The notes under the pieces are model-generated. The model worked only from the letters and a program-made list of their open reading frames with translations. It was not told the origin of the DNA and searched no databases. A stretch of DNA of 64,000 nt from Paucidesulfovibrio longus DSM 6739 (GTDB lineage: Bacteria > Desulfobacterota > Desulfovibrionia > Desulfovibrionales > Desulfovibrionaceae), in assembly GCF_000420485.1 (NCBI RefSeq), contig NZ_ATVA01000012.1:124001-188000 (forward strand). The letters run 5' to 3'. Position numbers and translations under genes: made by a program. Positions 55,222 through 63,999 of the stretch are shown here, piece after piece; the first letter of the stretch is position 1, and every line of letters begins with the position of its first letter.

Positions 55222-56478
55222 ATGAGTGACGCTTGCGGCAGCTGCTCGTCCAACCAGGGCGCTGGCGGCTGTTCCGGTTGCGAGCCGGAAGACCAGAAAC
55301 TGACGAAGACCCTTTCCCGCATCAAGCACAAGATCGTGGTCCTTTCCGGCAAGGGCGGCGTGGGCAAGTCCACCGTGGCCACGAACATCGCCGTGGGCCT
55401 GGCCCTGGCGGGCAAGCAGGTCGGCCTGCTCGACGTGGACGTGCACGGTCCCAGCATTCCCCGCCTGCTCAGCATGCAGGACAAGCAGCCCCACATCGGC
55501 CACGAGATCATCGAGCCCATTTCCTGGAGCAAGAACCTCTGGGTCATGTCCCTGGGCTTCATGCTGCCCAGCCGCGACGACGCGGTGATCTGGCGCGGCC
55601 CGGTCAAGATGGGCCTGATCAAGCAGTTCGTGCGCGACGTGGCCTGGGGCGACCTCGATTTCCTCATCGTGGACTGCCCCCCGGGCACGGGCGACGAGCC
55701 TCTTTCCGCGCTCCAGACCATCGGCCCGGAAGCCTACGCCGTGATCGTGACCACCCCCCAGGGCGTGGCCATCGACGACGTGCGCCGCTCCGTGACCTTC
55801 TGCCGCCAGGTGGGCAACCCCGTGCTGGGCATCGTGGAGAACATGTCCGGCTTCGCCTGCCCGGACTGCGGCAAGGTCTACAACATCTTCAATTCCGGCG
55901 GCGGCGAGGCCCTGGCCCGCGAGATGAACGTGCCCTTCCTGGGACGCATCCCCATCGAGCCGGAAGTGGCCCGTTCCGCGGACGAGGGCTTCCCCTACGT
56001 CAAGGTCGAGCACGACAGCCCGGCTGCCCAGGCGTTCAACCGGGTCATCAAGCCCATGCTCAAGATGGCCGACAGCCTTCAGGAAAAGCCCGCGAGCGAG
56101 CTGCCCACCCTGGAGCGGCTCGCCAAGGGCAACGGCTCCCTGCGCGTGGCCCTGCCCGTTGCCGAGGGCAAGCTCTGCCAGCACTTCGGCCATTGCCAGC
56201 AGTTCGCGGTCTACGACATCGACACCGCGACCAAGGGCGTTGTCGCGAGCACCAACGAAACCCCGCCGACGCATGAGCCGGGCGTGTTCCCCAAGTGGAT
56301 CGCCGGGCTGAAGGTGGATCTCGTCCTTGCGGGCGGCATGGGCGCCAAGGCCCAGTCCCTGCTCAAGGAAGAGGGCGTGCAGGTGCTCGTGGGCGCGCCG
56401 TCCGTGGATCCGGAAGAGGTTCTCAAGAGCTGGCTGGAGGGAACCCTCCAGACCGGCGCCAATACCTGCGATCATTAG
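55222..56478 (+). CDS. Mrp/NBP35-family P-loop ATPase with C-terminal NifX-like domain
   Basis: A 418-residue protein. The N-terminal Cys-rich stretch (C5, C8, C17, C20) and Walker A GKGGVGKS (43-50) are followed by LLDVDVHGPSIPRLL and VDCPPGTGDEPLSAL, and the C213-P-D-C216 motif in FACPDCGKVY that coordinates an Fe-S cluster at a dimer interface. After about residue 300 a NifX-like domain begins RVALPVAEGKLCQHFGHCQQ. The layout is that of the Mrp partner of the orange protein. GGGGAGAGAAGAAC precedes the ATG at 55222. A TTGACA at 55124 may give a second promoter. It probably handles cluster transfer in the orange-protein complex. Confidence 0.9.
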   Translation: MSDACGSCSSNQGAGGCSGCEPEDQKLTKTLSRIKHKIVVLSGKGGVGKSTVATNIAVGLALAGKQVGLLDVDVHGPSIPRLLSMQDKQPHIGHEIIEPISWSKNLWVMSLGFMLPSRDDAVIWRGPVKMGLIKQFVRDVAWGDLDFLIVDCPPGTGDEPLSALQTIGPEAYAVIVTTPQGVAIDDVRRSVTFCRQVGNPVLGIVENMSGFACPDCGKVYNIFNSGGGEALAREMNVPFLGRIPIEPEVARSADEGFPYVKVEHDSPAAQAFNRVIKPMLKMADSLQEKPASELPTLERLAKGNGSLRVALPVAEGKLCQHFGHCQQFAVYDIDTATKGVVASTNETPPTHEPGVFPKWIAGLKVDLVLAGGMGAKAQSLLKEEGVQVLVGAPSVDPEEVLKSWLEGTLQTGANTCDH

Positions 56479-56505
56479 GAGTTACTACCCTCCTTCCTCG
56501 CTTGA

Positions 56506-56540
56506 AGGCCCGGCTTCCCCTTGCGGGAGGCCGGGCCGTT
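56506..56540. terminator. Hairpin terminator between the Mrp and HD-GYP genes
   Basis: GGCCCGGC and GCCGGGCC form the stem with a CTTGCGGGAG-type loop. The T-tract on the plus strand is weak (GTTCTCGTCT), so efficiency is uncertain. Confidence 0.55.
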
Positions 56541-56565
56541 CTCGTCTGCGGATCGGGTCGGGCCG

Positions 56566-57210
56566 CTACTCGGCGAGCATTTCCATGAGCTGTCCGATCA
56601 TGGGCGCGCAGCGCTCGAAGGCCGCCACCACCCCGGGGTCGAACTGGCTCCCGGAGCAGCGCAGGATTTCCTCCCTGGCCGAGGCAAAAGGCATGGCCGG
56701 ACGGTAGGGCCGGTTCTGCATCATGGCCGAGAGGCTGTCGGCTACGGCGATGATGCGCGCCCCCAGGGGAATGGCCGCGCCCCGCAGTCCGTGCGGGTAG
56801 CCCTGGCCGTCGAAGCGTTCGTGGTGGTGCAGGATCATCTCGCGCACGCCGCAGTCGCAGAGCGCGCGCACGGGCCGGACGATGTCCGCGCCGATTTCCG
56901 GGTGCCGCTTGAGCAGGGTCCACTCCGCGGCGTCCAGGGGCCCGGGCTTGAAGAGCACCGCGTCCGGCAGGCCGATCTTGCCCACGTCGTGCAGGTGCGC
57001 GGCCACGTGGATCACGTCGGCCTGGCATCCGGGCAGCCCCAGGCGCAGGGCCAGGGCGTGGGCCACCTGGGCCACCTCCTCGGAATGCTGGCGCGTGTGG
57101 CGGTCGCGGGCGTCCACTGCCGCGCCCAGGGATTCGGCGAACTCGTGCAGGGCGCTGGTGACGATGCTCAGGGTTTTGGGGGCGGCGCAGGTCAGGCTTT
57201 CTTGAAACAT
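56566..57210 (-). CDS. HD-GYP domain protein, predicted cyclic di-GMP phosphodiesterase
   Basis: A 214-residue protein that is nearly all HD-GYP domain. It has HTRQHSEEVAQVAHALALRL, HLHDVGKIGLPDAVLFKPGP (HD pair), RHPEIGADI and HHHERFDGQGYPHGL (GYP motif). All metal-ligand histidines and aspartates of the family are present. No sensor domain precedes it, so it acts in the cytosol or through partners. AAAGGAA precedes the ATG at 57210. It may degrade the product of the diguanylate cyclase at 31956. Confidence 0.9.
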   Translation of the reverse strand: MFQESLTCAAPKTLSIVTSALHEFAESLGAAVDARDRHTRQHSEEVAQVAHALALRLGLPGCQADVIHVAAHLHDVGKIGLPDAVLFKPGPLDAAEWTLLKRHPEIGADIVRPVRALCDCGVREMILHHHERFDGQGYPHGLRGAAIPLGARIIAVADSLSAMMQNRPYRPAMPFASAREEILRCSGSQFDPGVVAAFERCAPMIGQLMEMLAE

Positions 57211-57370
57211 GTCGATTCCTTTGCGGAGGTATTGGTTCGGGGCAGGCGAACGGACGGCGCGCGAAAGAGCCTCGCCTTGCGGACAACGGCACATTAATGA
57301 ATTTGAGATTCATTTTCAATATAAAATTGCGGCAGAAAGCAGCCGCACCGACAGGCCGCTATTGGCGGCG

Positions 57371-57430
57371 TATCGCGACGTATCGCGACGTATCGCGACG
57401 CATCGCGACGCATCGCGGCGTATCGCGGCG
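57371..57430. repeat. Six tandem 10-bp repeats
   Basis: Six consecutive 10-base units with consensus TATCGCGACG, each containing TCGCGA; units 4 and 5 begin with C and units 5 and 6 end GGCG. It lies between the HD-GYP start (57210) and the debranching-enzyme stop (57460). There is no spacer pattern, so this is not CRISPR. The period equals about one helical turn. Confidence 0.85.
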
Positions 57431-57459
57431 CTGCGCGCGTGCCGGGCCGGGGCCGGCGG

Positions 57460-59625
57460 TCATTTGGTCAGGGTCAGCCCCACGTCGCCCTCGCGGTTTT
57501 CGATGCGCACGGAGACGTCCTTTTCGTGCCGCTCGAAGAGCAGGTCCAAGGTGCCGCTTCCGACCTTGAGGCCCTGGACGCGCACCGTGTCCAGGAATTC
57601 CGGGAGCACGGGACTGTTCAGGTAGACGCGCTTCTGGCCGCCGTGCACGGTCAGCCCCAGGCAGGCCTGGAGCAGGTAGATGGCCGCGGCCGAGGCCCAG
57701 GCCTGGGGGGAGCAGGCCACGGGGTAGAGCGTGGGACCGTCGCCCGGCCGCCGTTCGAAACCGCAGAGCAGTTCCGGCAGGCGGTGCAGGTCCACCTGCT
57801 GGCTGGTGTCGAACATCATCCGCAGGATTTCCGCCGCCTCGCTCTTGAAACCGTACTGGGCCATGCCGTGGGCGATCATGGCGTTGTCGTGGGGCCAGAC
57901 CGAGCCGTTGTGGTAGCTCATGGGATTGTAGCGCGGCTGGCCCTCGGCGATGGTCCGCAGGCCCCAGCCGGAGTTGAACTCCCGGCCCATGAGCAGGCGG
58001 GTGACGCTTTCGGCCCTGCGCGGGGAAACGATGCCGGAAAAGAGGCAATGGCCCATGTTGGAGGAAAGCACGCGGCAGGGCCGCTTTTCGCCGTCCAGGG
58101 CCAAGACGTATCCTCCCATCCGATCGTCCCAGAAGGTCTTTTCGAAACGCTTGCGCAGCTCCCTGGCCTGGACGTGCAGCTGCATGGCCTGCTTGCGCAT
58201 GCCCAGTTCCTCGGCCATGCGCGCGGCTTCGCTCTTGGCCATGTAGGCGTAGGCCTGGGCTTCCACGAGGGCAATGGGGCCTTTGGCAAGCTCCCCGTCC
58301 GCGTGGAACACGCTGTCCGCGGAATCCTTCCAGCCCTGGTTGGTCAGCCCGCGTTCGGTGCGGCGCTGGTATTCGAGAAAACCGTCCCCGTCCCGGTCGC
58401 CGTACCTGTCGATCCATTCCAGGCAGCGCTCGATGCACGGCCAGAGCTGGTGGAGATATTGCTGGTCGCCGCTGCGGCGCAGGTAGCGCCCGGCCAGGAC
58501 CACGAACAGCGGGGTCGCGTCCACGCTGCCGTAATACTTGCCGTAGGGCAGTTCCCCGGTGTTGGCCATTTCCCCGAAGCGGACCTCGTGCAGGATCTTG
58601 CCCGGCTCCGCGTCCTGGCCGTCGTTGAAGTCCGTGGCCTGCCGCTCCGCGAGATAGTCGAGCACGCCGCGCGCCACTTCCGGGTTGAGCCAGAGCGTTT
58701 CCAGAGCCGTGATGATTCCGTCCCGGCCGAAGGGCGTGGAGTACCAGGGAATGCCCGCATAGGGGTAGAGCGCGCCGTTCTCCCGCGTGAGCAGCATGGC
58801 CAGGTCGGACACCGAGCGGCTGATCAGCTCGTTGAACTGCTCGTTGGAGGTGCGGATCACGCATTCGTGTTCGAAAATGTTCCACATCTCGTAGGACGCG
58901 GCCTCCCAGGCGGCGTCGCGGTCCGGCACGGCCCAGTCGCGCTTGGGCGTGCGGCAGAGCGTCGTGGCCAGAAATTCCTCGGAGCCGCGCGCGGGAATGC
59001 GCAGGACGAAATCGGCCTGCGCGTCCCCGACGCTTTCCGGGGCGTGGGAAAAGCGAATCTCCGTGCTGCGCGGGATGTTGTCCAGGCCGAGGTAGGGCAG
59101 GATCACCTCGCGTCCGTTGGTTTGGGCGTCGCCCGCCTGGCCCCGGCGTTCGCGCCGTTCGCCGCGCACCTCGAAGATGTCCGCGAAGTCGGCCTGATAT
59201 TTGAGGGAAAAGCGGACGTCCAGGTCGGCGAGACCGTAGTTGGAAATGCGGTATTTTTCGTGGCAGACGCCCTCGTGCAGGAATTTGGCGCGCAATACGT
59301 GGATTGCGCCGCGCGGGATCATGCCGCCGTCTTCCAGGAGGATGTCCGGGTTGGTCAGGTCCACGGTCACGAGCATGTTGTCGCGGGTGACGTTGGAGCT
59401 GAGCAGCAGGGGGCGCACGCCCTCGATCTGGAACTCGAGGCTGGAAAGAAAGCGGGTGCCCTCGTGGTAGAGGCCCTGCTCGCTCAGGCCGATGGGCTGG
59501 ATGTCGCCGAAGCGGTCGAACACGGCGAATGTGTTCGCGTACTTGACGACCCTGCGGCGATCGTCCGCTAGTGAGGACGTTGCGAGAACGTAGTATTCCC
59601 CGGCAACTTTGATGATCTCGTCCAT
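57460..59625 (-). CDS. Amylo-alpha-1,6-glucosidase-like (glycogen debranching) enzyme
   Basis: A 721-residue GH15/trehalase-like glycosidase with the bacterial debranching layout. The N-terminal beta domain opens MDEIIKVAGEYYVLATSS, with LLLSSNVTRDNMLVTVDLTN and DGGMIPRGAIHVLRAKFLHE. The catalytic toroid has GIPWYSTPFGRDGIITALE, RFGEMANTGELPYGKYYGSV, GDGFLEYQRRTERGLTNQGWKDS and YNPMSYHNGSVWPHDNAMIA. The ATG at 59625 has GGAGGAGGGAA before it and lies 58 bases inside the end of the glycosyltransferase gene. Genes of this kind are often paired with a GT4 glycosyltransferase. The true substrate is not shown. Confidence 0.88.
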   Translation of the reverse strand: MDEIIKVAGEYYVLATSSLADDRRRVVKYANTFAVFDRFGDIQPIGLSEQGLYHEGTRFLSSLEFQIEGVRPLLLSSNVTRDNMLVTVDLTNPDILLEDGGMIPRGAIHVLRAKFLHEGVCHEKYRISNYGLADLDVRFSLKYQADFADIFEVRGERRERRGQAGDAQTNGREVILPYLGLDNIPRSTEIRFSHAPESVGDAQADFVLRIPARGSEEFLATTLCRTPKRDWAVPDRDAAWEAASYEMWNIFEHECVIRTSNEQFNELISRSVSDLAMLLTRENGALYPYAGIPWYSTPFGRDGIITALETLWLNPEVARGVLDYLAERQATDFNDGQDAEPGKILHEVRFGEMANTGELPYGKYYGSVDATPLFVVLAGRYLRRSGDQQYLHQLWPCIERCLEWIDRYGDRDGDGFLEYQRRTERGLTNQGWKDSADSVFHADGELAKGPIALVEAQAYAYMAKSEAARMAEELGMRKQAMQLHVQARELRKRFEKTFWDDRMGGYVLALDGEKRPCRVLSSNMGHCLFSGIVSPRRAESVTRLLMGREFNSGWGLRTIAEGQPRYNPMSYHNGSVWPHDNAMIAHGMAQYGFKSEAAEILRMMFDTSQQVDLHRLPELLCGFERRPGDGPTLYPVACSPQAWASAAAIYLLQACLGLTVHGGQKRVYLNSPVLPEFLDTVRVQGLKVGSGTLDLLFERHEKDVSVRIENREGDVGLTLTK

Positions 59626-60674
59626 TTCCCTCCTCCGGCGCGCTGCTGGCGCTGGCTCAGAATTCGTTCGTAGATGCGCAGGTAGTTCTCGGCCATGACC
59701 TCGCTGGTGAAGCGCCGCTCGAACTCGGCCCGGCAGCGCCGTCGGCTGAGCATGCCCAGGCAGCCCACCGCGTCCACGGCGCGGTCCACGTCGTCCACGA
59801 TCCAGGCGCTGACGCCGTGGCGCAGCACTTCGGGCACGGAGCCGTTGGGAAAGGCGATCACGGGCGTGCCGCAGGCCAGGGCCTCGATCATGACCAGGCC
59901 GAACGGCTCGGGCCATTTTATGGGGAAGAGCAGCGCCGAGGCATTGCCGAGAAAGCCGCTTTTTTGCGAATCGTCGATCTCGCCCAGAAATTCCACCAGG
60001 GAATGCCGAAAGAGCGGACGGAGGATGTCCTCGTAGTAGTCGCGCTCGAAATCGTTGATCTTGGCCGCGATCTTCAGGGGCATGCGCGTCCTTTTGGCGA
60101 TTTCCACGGCCTCCTCGATGCCCTTTTCCGGACTCAGGCGGCCCAGGAAGGCGAGGTAGCCTTCCGGTTTCGGCTCATACCGCAGGCTTTCCGGAGGCAG
60201 GCCGTGGTAGACGTTGCCCACCCAGTTCATTTGCGGCAGGGGGCGGCGCTGGGAGAAGGAGATGGAAGTAACGGGCAGTTCGCGGAATTCGCAGGCGATG
60301 GGCAGAAAGTCGGGCAGGTCGAGCCGCCAGTGAAAGGTGGTCAGACCGGCCACGTCGAGGCGGCGCAGCAGCGGGAAATGGATGTAGTCCACGTGGAAGT
60401 GGATGATGTCGTACTCGCGGGCGTCCTGGAAAAGCCGTTCCAGCATCAGGACGTGATGGACCACGGTGTTCTGGCATTCGGGATTCATGCGCAGGGCCTC
60501 GTCGCAGCAGGGGCGCAGGCGCGCGCTGGTCGTGCTGTCGCCGCTGGCGTAGAGCGTGACCTCGTGCCCCTTGCGGACCAGTTCCTCGGTGAGATTGTGC
60601 ACCACGCGCTCGGTCCCGCCGTAGAGCTTCGGCGGTACGCTCTCGTGGAGCGGTGCGACCTGAGCGATTTTCAT
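59568..60674 (-). CDS. GT4-family glycosyltransferase
   Basis: A 368-residue GT-B glycosyltransferase. The N-terminus MKIAQVAPLHESVPPKLYGG is typical, followed by TERVVHNLTEEL. The sugar-nucleotide domain has LAFLGRLSPEKGIEEAVEIA and EPFGLVMIEALACGTPVIAF with the conserved EX7E glutamates. The start at the ATG at 60674 has GGGGGGTGA before it. Its 3' end overlaps the debranching-like gene by 58 bases in another frame. Together with that gene it suggests glycogen, trehalose or related glucan metabolism, though the sugar is unknown. Confidence 0.9.
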   Translation of the reverse strand: MKIAQVAPLHESVPPKLYGGTERVVHNLTEELVRKGHEVTLYASGDSTTSARLRPCCDEALRMNPECQNTVVHHVLMLERLFQDAREYDIIHFHVDYIHFPLLRRLDVAGLTTFHWRLDLPDFLPIACEFRELPVTSISFSQRRPLPQMNWVGNVYHGLPPESLRYEPKPEGYLAFLGRLSPEKGIEEAVEIAKRTRMPLKIAAKINDFERDYYEDILRPLFRHSLVEFLGEIDDSQKSGFLGNASALLFPIKWPEPFGLVMIEALACGTPVIAFPNGSVPEVLRHGVSAWIVDDVDRAVDAVGCLGMLSRRRCRAEFERRFTSEVMAENYLRIYERILSQRQQRAGGGKWTRSSKLPGNTTFSQRPH

Positions 60675-60798
60675 GTTCACCCCCCGTGTGAAAGAGCCGC
60701 TTTGGGCGGGCGCCGCTGCCCGGCTCGATGTGCCCGGACGCCGGGACAAGCGTTCGGAAGCCGGATAGCGGTTCGCGCCGCTGAAGCTGGATGGTTTC

Positions 60799-60826
60799 AT
60801 AATATACAAGTCGGGTGAAAAAACAA
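60799..60826 (-). promoter_or_regulatory. Candidate sigma-70 promoter of the GT4-debranching pair
   Basis: On the minus strand, TTGTTT (60826-60821), a 16-base spacer and TATTAT (60804-60799) in an AT-rich patch. It lies about 125 bases before the ATG at 60674. Confidence 0.4.
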
Positions 60827-60892
60827 GCGAAGGGACGATATTCTCAAGACGAACAAGGAACGGGAGAAGCGGATCCGGGCTTGCGGGAAAGC

Positions 60893-60927
60893 CGAAAAGG
60901 AAAAGCCGCCGGATTGTCCGGCGGCTT
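60893..60927 (-). terminator. Terminator of the phosphate operon
   Basis: An 11-bp stem, AAGCCGCCGGA and TCCGGCGGCTT, with a 3-base loop; on the minus strand TTTTCCTTTT follows. It ends the PhoR-PiT-DUF47 run. Confidence 0.8.
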
Positions 60928-60975
60928 CGAGCCCGCGGGCGCATTCGGGGGCGGGACGCGCCCCCGGAAAGGACG

Positions 60976-61650
60976 CTAGCGCGCGATCATGGCCCGCAGG
61001 CCGTCCACGCAGCTGGAGCAGTTGTGGGACATCTCGCCCAGGCAGTCCACGAAGTGCACGAGCTGGTAGATGTCCTTGAAGTCCATGTCCGAGTTGTAGA
61101 TCTTCCGCGTCAGGCTCTTGACCATCTCGCGGACCTCGGCGCGCACGTTGCGCACCTGGCGGTAGGTGTCCTTGGTGCCTTCGCGGTCGATGGAGCGGCC
61201 TTCCACGAGGTCGATGGTGGCCTTGAGCGCGGGGCCGAGCAGGGTTGCGGCGCGGTCCACGCCGTCGAGCAGGTTCACGAGATCCTTCTGGAAGGCGTGG
61301 GGCACGGCCAGGCGGCGCATGGCCAGCCATTCCAGGGCGTCCTCGGCGGAGTCGAGGATGTTGTCCTGCTTGTTCGTGTAGTTCAGGAAGAGCACCTTTT
61401 CCACGGCCATGAACAGCTGCCTGGGCAGATGGTTGCGGATGCGCCGCTTGATGGCGTCGGCCTCGCGCTCGACCTCGGCGATGCCTTCGGCCAGCTCTTC
61501 CATCTCCCGGCAGCTGCCGCCCGTGACGTAGCATTCCAGGGATTCGTTGATGATGTTGATGCACTCGCTGATCTTGTCGTAGTGCTCGACGAGTCCCTCC
61601 ATGGGGGACTTCTTGGACAGCAGTCCGAAAAGCGGCAATCGCAGGGACAT
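60976..61650 (-). CDS. DUF47 (PhoU-like) phosphate-transport regulator
   Basis: A 224-residue all-helical PhoU-related protein (TIGR00153). It has EGLVEHYDKISECINIINES, VEREADAIKRRIRNHLPRQL, NYTNKQDNILDSAEDALEWL and LVEGRSIDREGTKDTY. Conserved acidic and asparagine patches suggest metal binding. AAGGAGAGAGCAT precedes the ATG at 61650. It is 33 bases downstream of the PiT gene; DUF47 proteins are commonly paired with PiT transporters and are thought to regulate them. Confidence 0.92.
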   Translation of the reverse strand: MSLRLPLFGLLSKKSPMEGLVEHYDKISECINIINESLECYVTGGSCREMEELAEGIAEVEREADAIKRRIRNHLPRQLFMAVEKVLFLNYTNKQDNILDSAEDALEWLAMRRLAVPHAFQKDLVNLLDGVDRAATLLGPALKATIDLVEGRSIDREGTKDTYRQVRNVRAEVREMVKSLTRKIYNSDMDFKDIYQLVHFVDCLGEMSHNCSSCVDGLRAMIAR

Positions 61651-61682
61651 ATGCTCTCTCCTTCTTGAAAGGTCTTGATTTT

Positions 61683-62918
61683 TTACAGGAACAGCCACTT
61701 CAGGAGCACGAAGATCACGATGCTCGTGAAGGCCGCGATGGGCACCGTCAGCACCCAGTAGATCACGATCTTTCCGAGCACGCGGAAGTCCACGGCGGAG
61801 AATCCGCGCGCCAGGCCGACCCCGACCACGCCTCCCACGGCCGCGTGGGTGGTGGAGACGGGCAGGCCCATGTTCGAGGCCACGAGCACGGTGCTGGCCG
61901 CGCCGAAGTCCACGGCGAAGCCGCGCGTGTTGGTCAGGGTGGTGATCTTTTCGCCCACGGTGGCCATGACCTTGTGGCCGAGCACGGTGATGCCCACTGC
62001 GATGCCCAGCCCGCCGAGCATGAGGATGCCCAGGGGCACGTCGGCCTGGGCCAGGAGCTTGTGCTGCTTGGCGATGAGGTAGATGGCGGCCACCGGGCCG
62101 ATGGCGTTGGCCACGTCGTTGGCGCCCTGGGAGAGGGCCACGTAGCAGGAGGTGCCGACCTGCATCTTGCGGAAAACGCCCTCCACGGCCTCGGCGCCGT
62201 CCTCGGGGTTGATGACCAGCCGCCGCATGACGACGCGCCCCCCCTGCCAGACCAGCGCGGACAGGAGCAGGGCCACGGCCAGGGAGGCGGCCCAGTGCAG
62301 TCCCAGGCTCTGGCCCATGGGCGTCTTGTAGAGGAAGGAGAAAATCACCAGCGAGACGGTCAGCGCGACCCAGCGCGGGGCCCATTTGCGGGCCTGCTCG
62401 ATGAAGTGCGCCTTGTAGAGGATGTTCCGCCGGATGTGCGTGAAGATGAAGTAGGAGATGCCCGCGGCGAAGAAGGGGGAGATGATCCAGGACATGACGA
62501 TGCCGCCCATCTTCAGCCAGTTGACCACGCTGGGGCCGCCCGCGACGATGCCGAATCCCATGATCGCGCCCACGATGGAGTGGGTCGAGCTTACGGGGAG
62601 CGACGTCAGCGTGGAGATGAGCACCCAGAGCCCGGCCGCGAGCAGCGCCGCGAACATGCCGACCATGATCACTTTGGGATCGGAGATGGCCGAGGCGTTG
62701 ATGATGCCCTTGCTGACCGTGGCCGTGACGTGGGAGCCGAGCAGCACCGCGCCCACGAAGTTGAGGATGCTGGCGATGAACACGGCCTGCCGAACGGAGA
62801 TGGCTCTTGCGCCCACGGCCGAGGCCATGCTGTTGGCCACGTCGTTGGCGCCGAGGTTGAAGGCCATGAGAAAACCGGCCCCGAGAGACATGTAGAAAAA
62901 CAGATCGTAGATGTCCAT
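61683..62918 (-). CDS. pit: PiT-family inorganic phosphate transporter
   Basis: A 411-residue inner-membrane phosphate carrier with about ten hydrophobic segments. It has the duplicated PiT signature: FNLGANDVANSMASAVGARA near residue 20 and LSQGANDVANAIGPVAAIYL near 265. Both repeats are complete. The central hydrophilic loop (about 215-230) is short. It lies between the PhoR-like kinase gene (64 bases upstream) and the DUF47 gene. Confidence 0.93.
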   Translation of the reverse strand: MDIYDLFFYMSLGAGFLMAFNLGANDVANSMASAVGARAISVRQAVFIASILNFVGAVLLGSHVTATVSKGIINASAISDPKVIMVGMFAALLAAGLWVLISTLTSLPVSSTHSIVGAIMGFGIVAGGPSVVNWLKMGGIVMSWIISPFFAAGISYFIFTHIRRNILYKAHFIEQARKWAPRWVALTVSLVIFSFLYKTPMGQSLGLHWAASLAVALLLSALVWQGGRVVMRRLVINPEDGAEAVEGVFRKMQVGTSCYVALSQGANDVANAIGPVAAIYLIAKQHKLLAQADVPLGILMLGGLGIAVGITVLGHKVMATVGEKITTLTNTRGFAVDFGAASTVLVASNMGLPVSTTHAAVGGVVGVGLARGFSAVDFRVLGKIVIYWVLTVPIAAFTSIVIFVLLKWLFL

Positions 62919-62982
62919 GACGGTTGGATCAGGCTCCTGGTTCGCGGGGGTGTCCTGCGCGAACGGGTTTGGTCATTCTCGC

Positions 62983-63999
62983 TCAGTCTCGCACCAGATG
63001 GAAGGTGAAGCGCGCTCCGCGCCCGTCTTCCGGGCGTTCTGCCCGGATGCTTCCGCCGTAGTTCTCGACGATCTGCCGGCAGATGGCCAGGCCGAGGCCC
63101 GCGCCGCCGCGTCCGTCGATGGCATTGGGGTCGCCCCGGAAGAAACGCTCGAAAACCTTGTCCTCCAAGCCTGCGGGGATGCCGGGGCCGTGGTCGCGCA
63201 CGGAAAAGGCCCAGCCCTCGGGGGCGGCCTCGGCGCGGATCTCGATGACCCCGCCGTCGCCTCCGTAGAGCATGGCGTTGGAGATCAGGTTGTGGAAGAC
63301 GTGCAGCAGCCCCTCCTGCTCGGCGCGCACGAGCAGCGGACCTTCCGGCAGCTCCGTGCGGATGCGCAGCCCGGCTTCCTCGGCGCGGGGCGCAAGGTCC
63401 GAGAGGGCGGCGTCCAGGATCTCCCTGGCGTCCACGGCAACGGGCGCTTCGTCGGCGCGGGCCGTGCGGTCCGAGCGGGCGAGCTTGAGCATGCTGGTGA
63501 GCACGCCGTCCATGTGGTCCGCGTTGCGCTGGATGATGCGCAGGAATTTGGCCGCGGCTTCGCGGTCTTCCGGGGGCGAGTCGAGCAGGGTTTCGGCGTA
63601 GCCCTTGATGCTGGTCAGGGGCGTGCGCAACTGGTGCGAGGCGTTGGCCACGAAGTCGCGCAGGGCGCGTTCGTGTTCCACCTCGGTCGTGACGTCGCGA
63701 AAGACGAGGATGAGCTTGTGGCCGCCCTTGTAGCCGGTGAACGGCAGCACGGAAACGGCGAGGTGTTTGCCGTTTTCCATGGTGATGCGCAGCCGGTCGC
63801 CGTGATGCTCCGCAGTCTGGGCCGCGGCGGCGCGCATGCCGAGCACGCGGTCGGAGGCGTCCTGGATTTCCAGCGGGAGGCCCGCCTCCAGCGGGGGGCG
63901 GCCGAGTCCCTGGGCGGCTTCGGGCAGAAGGTGCTCCAGCGCGCGGTTGAAGGACTCGATGCGCCCGCGCTCGTCGAGCACGAGCACGCCTTCGCCCAT
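62983..63999 (-). CDS. PhoR-like sensor histidine kinase, N-terminus beyond the window
   Basis: The 3' 338 codons of a sensor kinase. The first ATG of the visible part is at the last bases of the window, but the domain layout requires more sequence upstream, so the gene is likely cut. A PAS-like segment (MGEGVLVLDERGRIESFNRA, LVFRDVTTEVEHERAL) leads to the histidine box ANASHQLRTPLTSIKGYAET. The ATPase lobe has [59 protein letters not shown]. It resembles PhoR; the adjacent PiT and DUF47 genes favour a phosphate role. The partner regulator would be outside the window. Confidence 0.88.
   Translation of the reverse strand: MGEGVLVLDERGRIESFNRALEHLLPEAAQGLGRPPLEAGLPLEIQDASDRVLGMRAAAAQTAEHHGDRLRITMENGKHLAVSVLPFTGYKGGHKLILVFRDVTTEVEHERALRDFVANASHQLRTPLTSIKGYAETLLDSPPEDREAAAKFLRIIQRNADHMDGVLTSMLKLARSDRTARADEAPVAVDAREILDAALSDLAPRAEEAGLRIRTELPEGPLLVRAEQEGLLHVFHNLISNAMLYGGDGGVIEIRAEAAPEGWAFSVRDHGPGIPAGLEDKVFERFFRGDPNAIDGRGGAGLGLAICRQIVENYGGSIRAERPEDGRGARFTFHLVRD

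Larger units (their letters stand above)
60675..60975. other. 301-base intergenic region with promoter and terminator
   Basis: It contains the terminator of the DUF47 gene (60893-60927) and the GT4 promoter (60799-60826). No gene is seen. Confidence 0.6.

Noticed and set aside
57371-57430. CRISPR array
   Set aside because: The units are only 10 bases and directly adjacent, with no spacers and no cas genes nearby.
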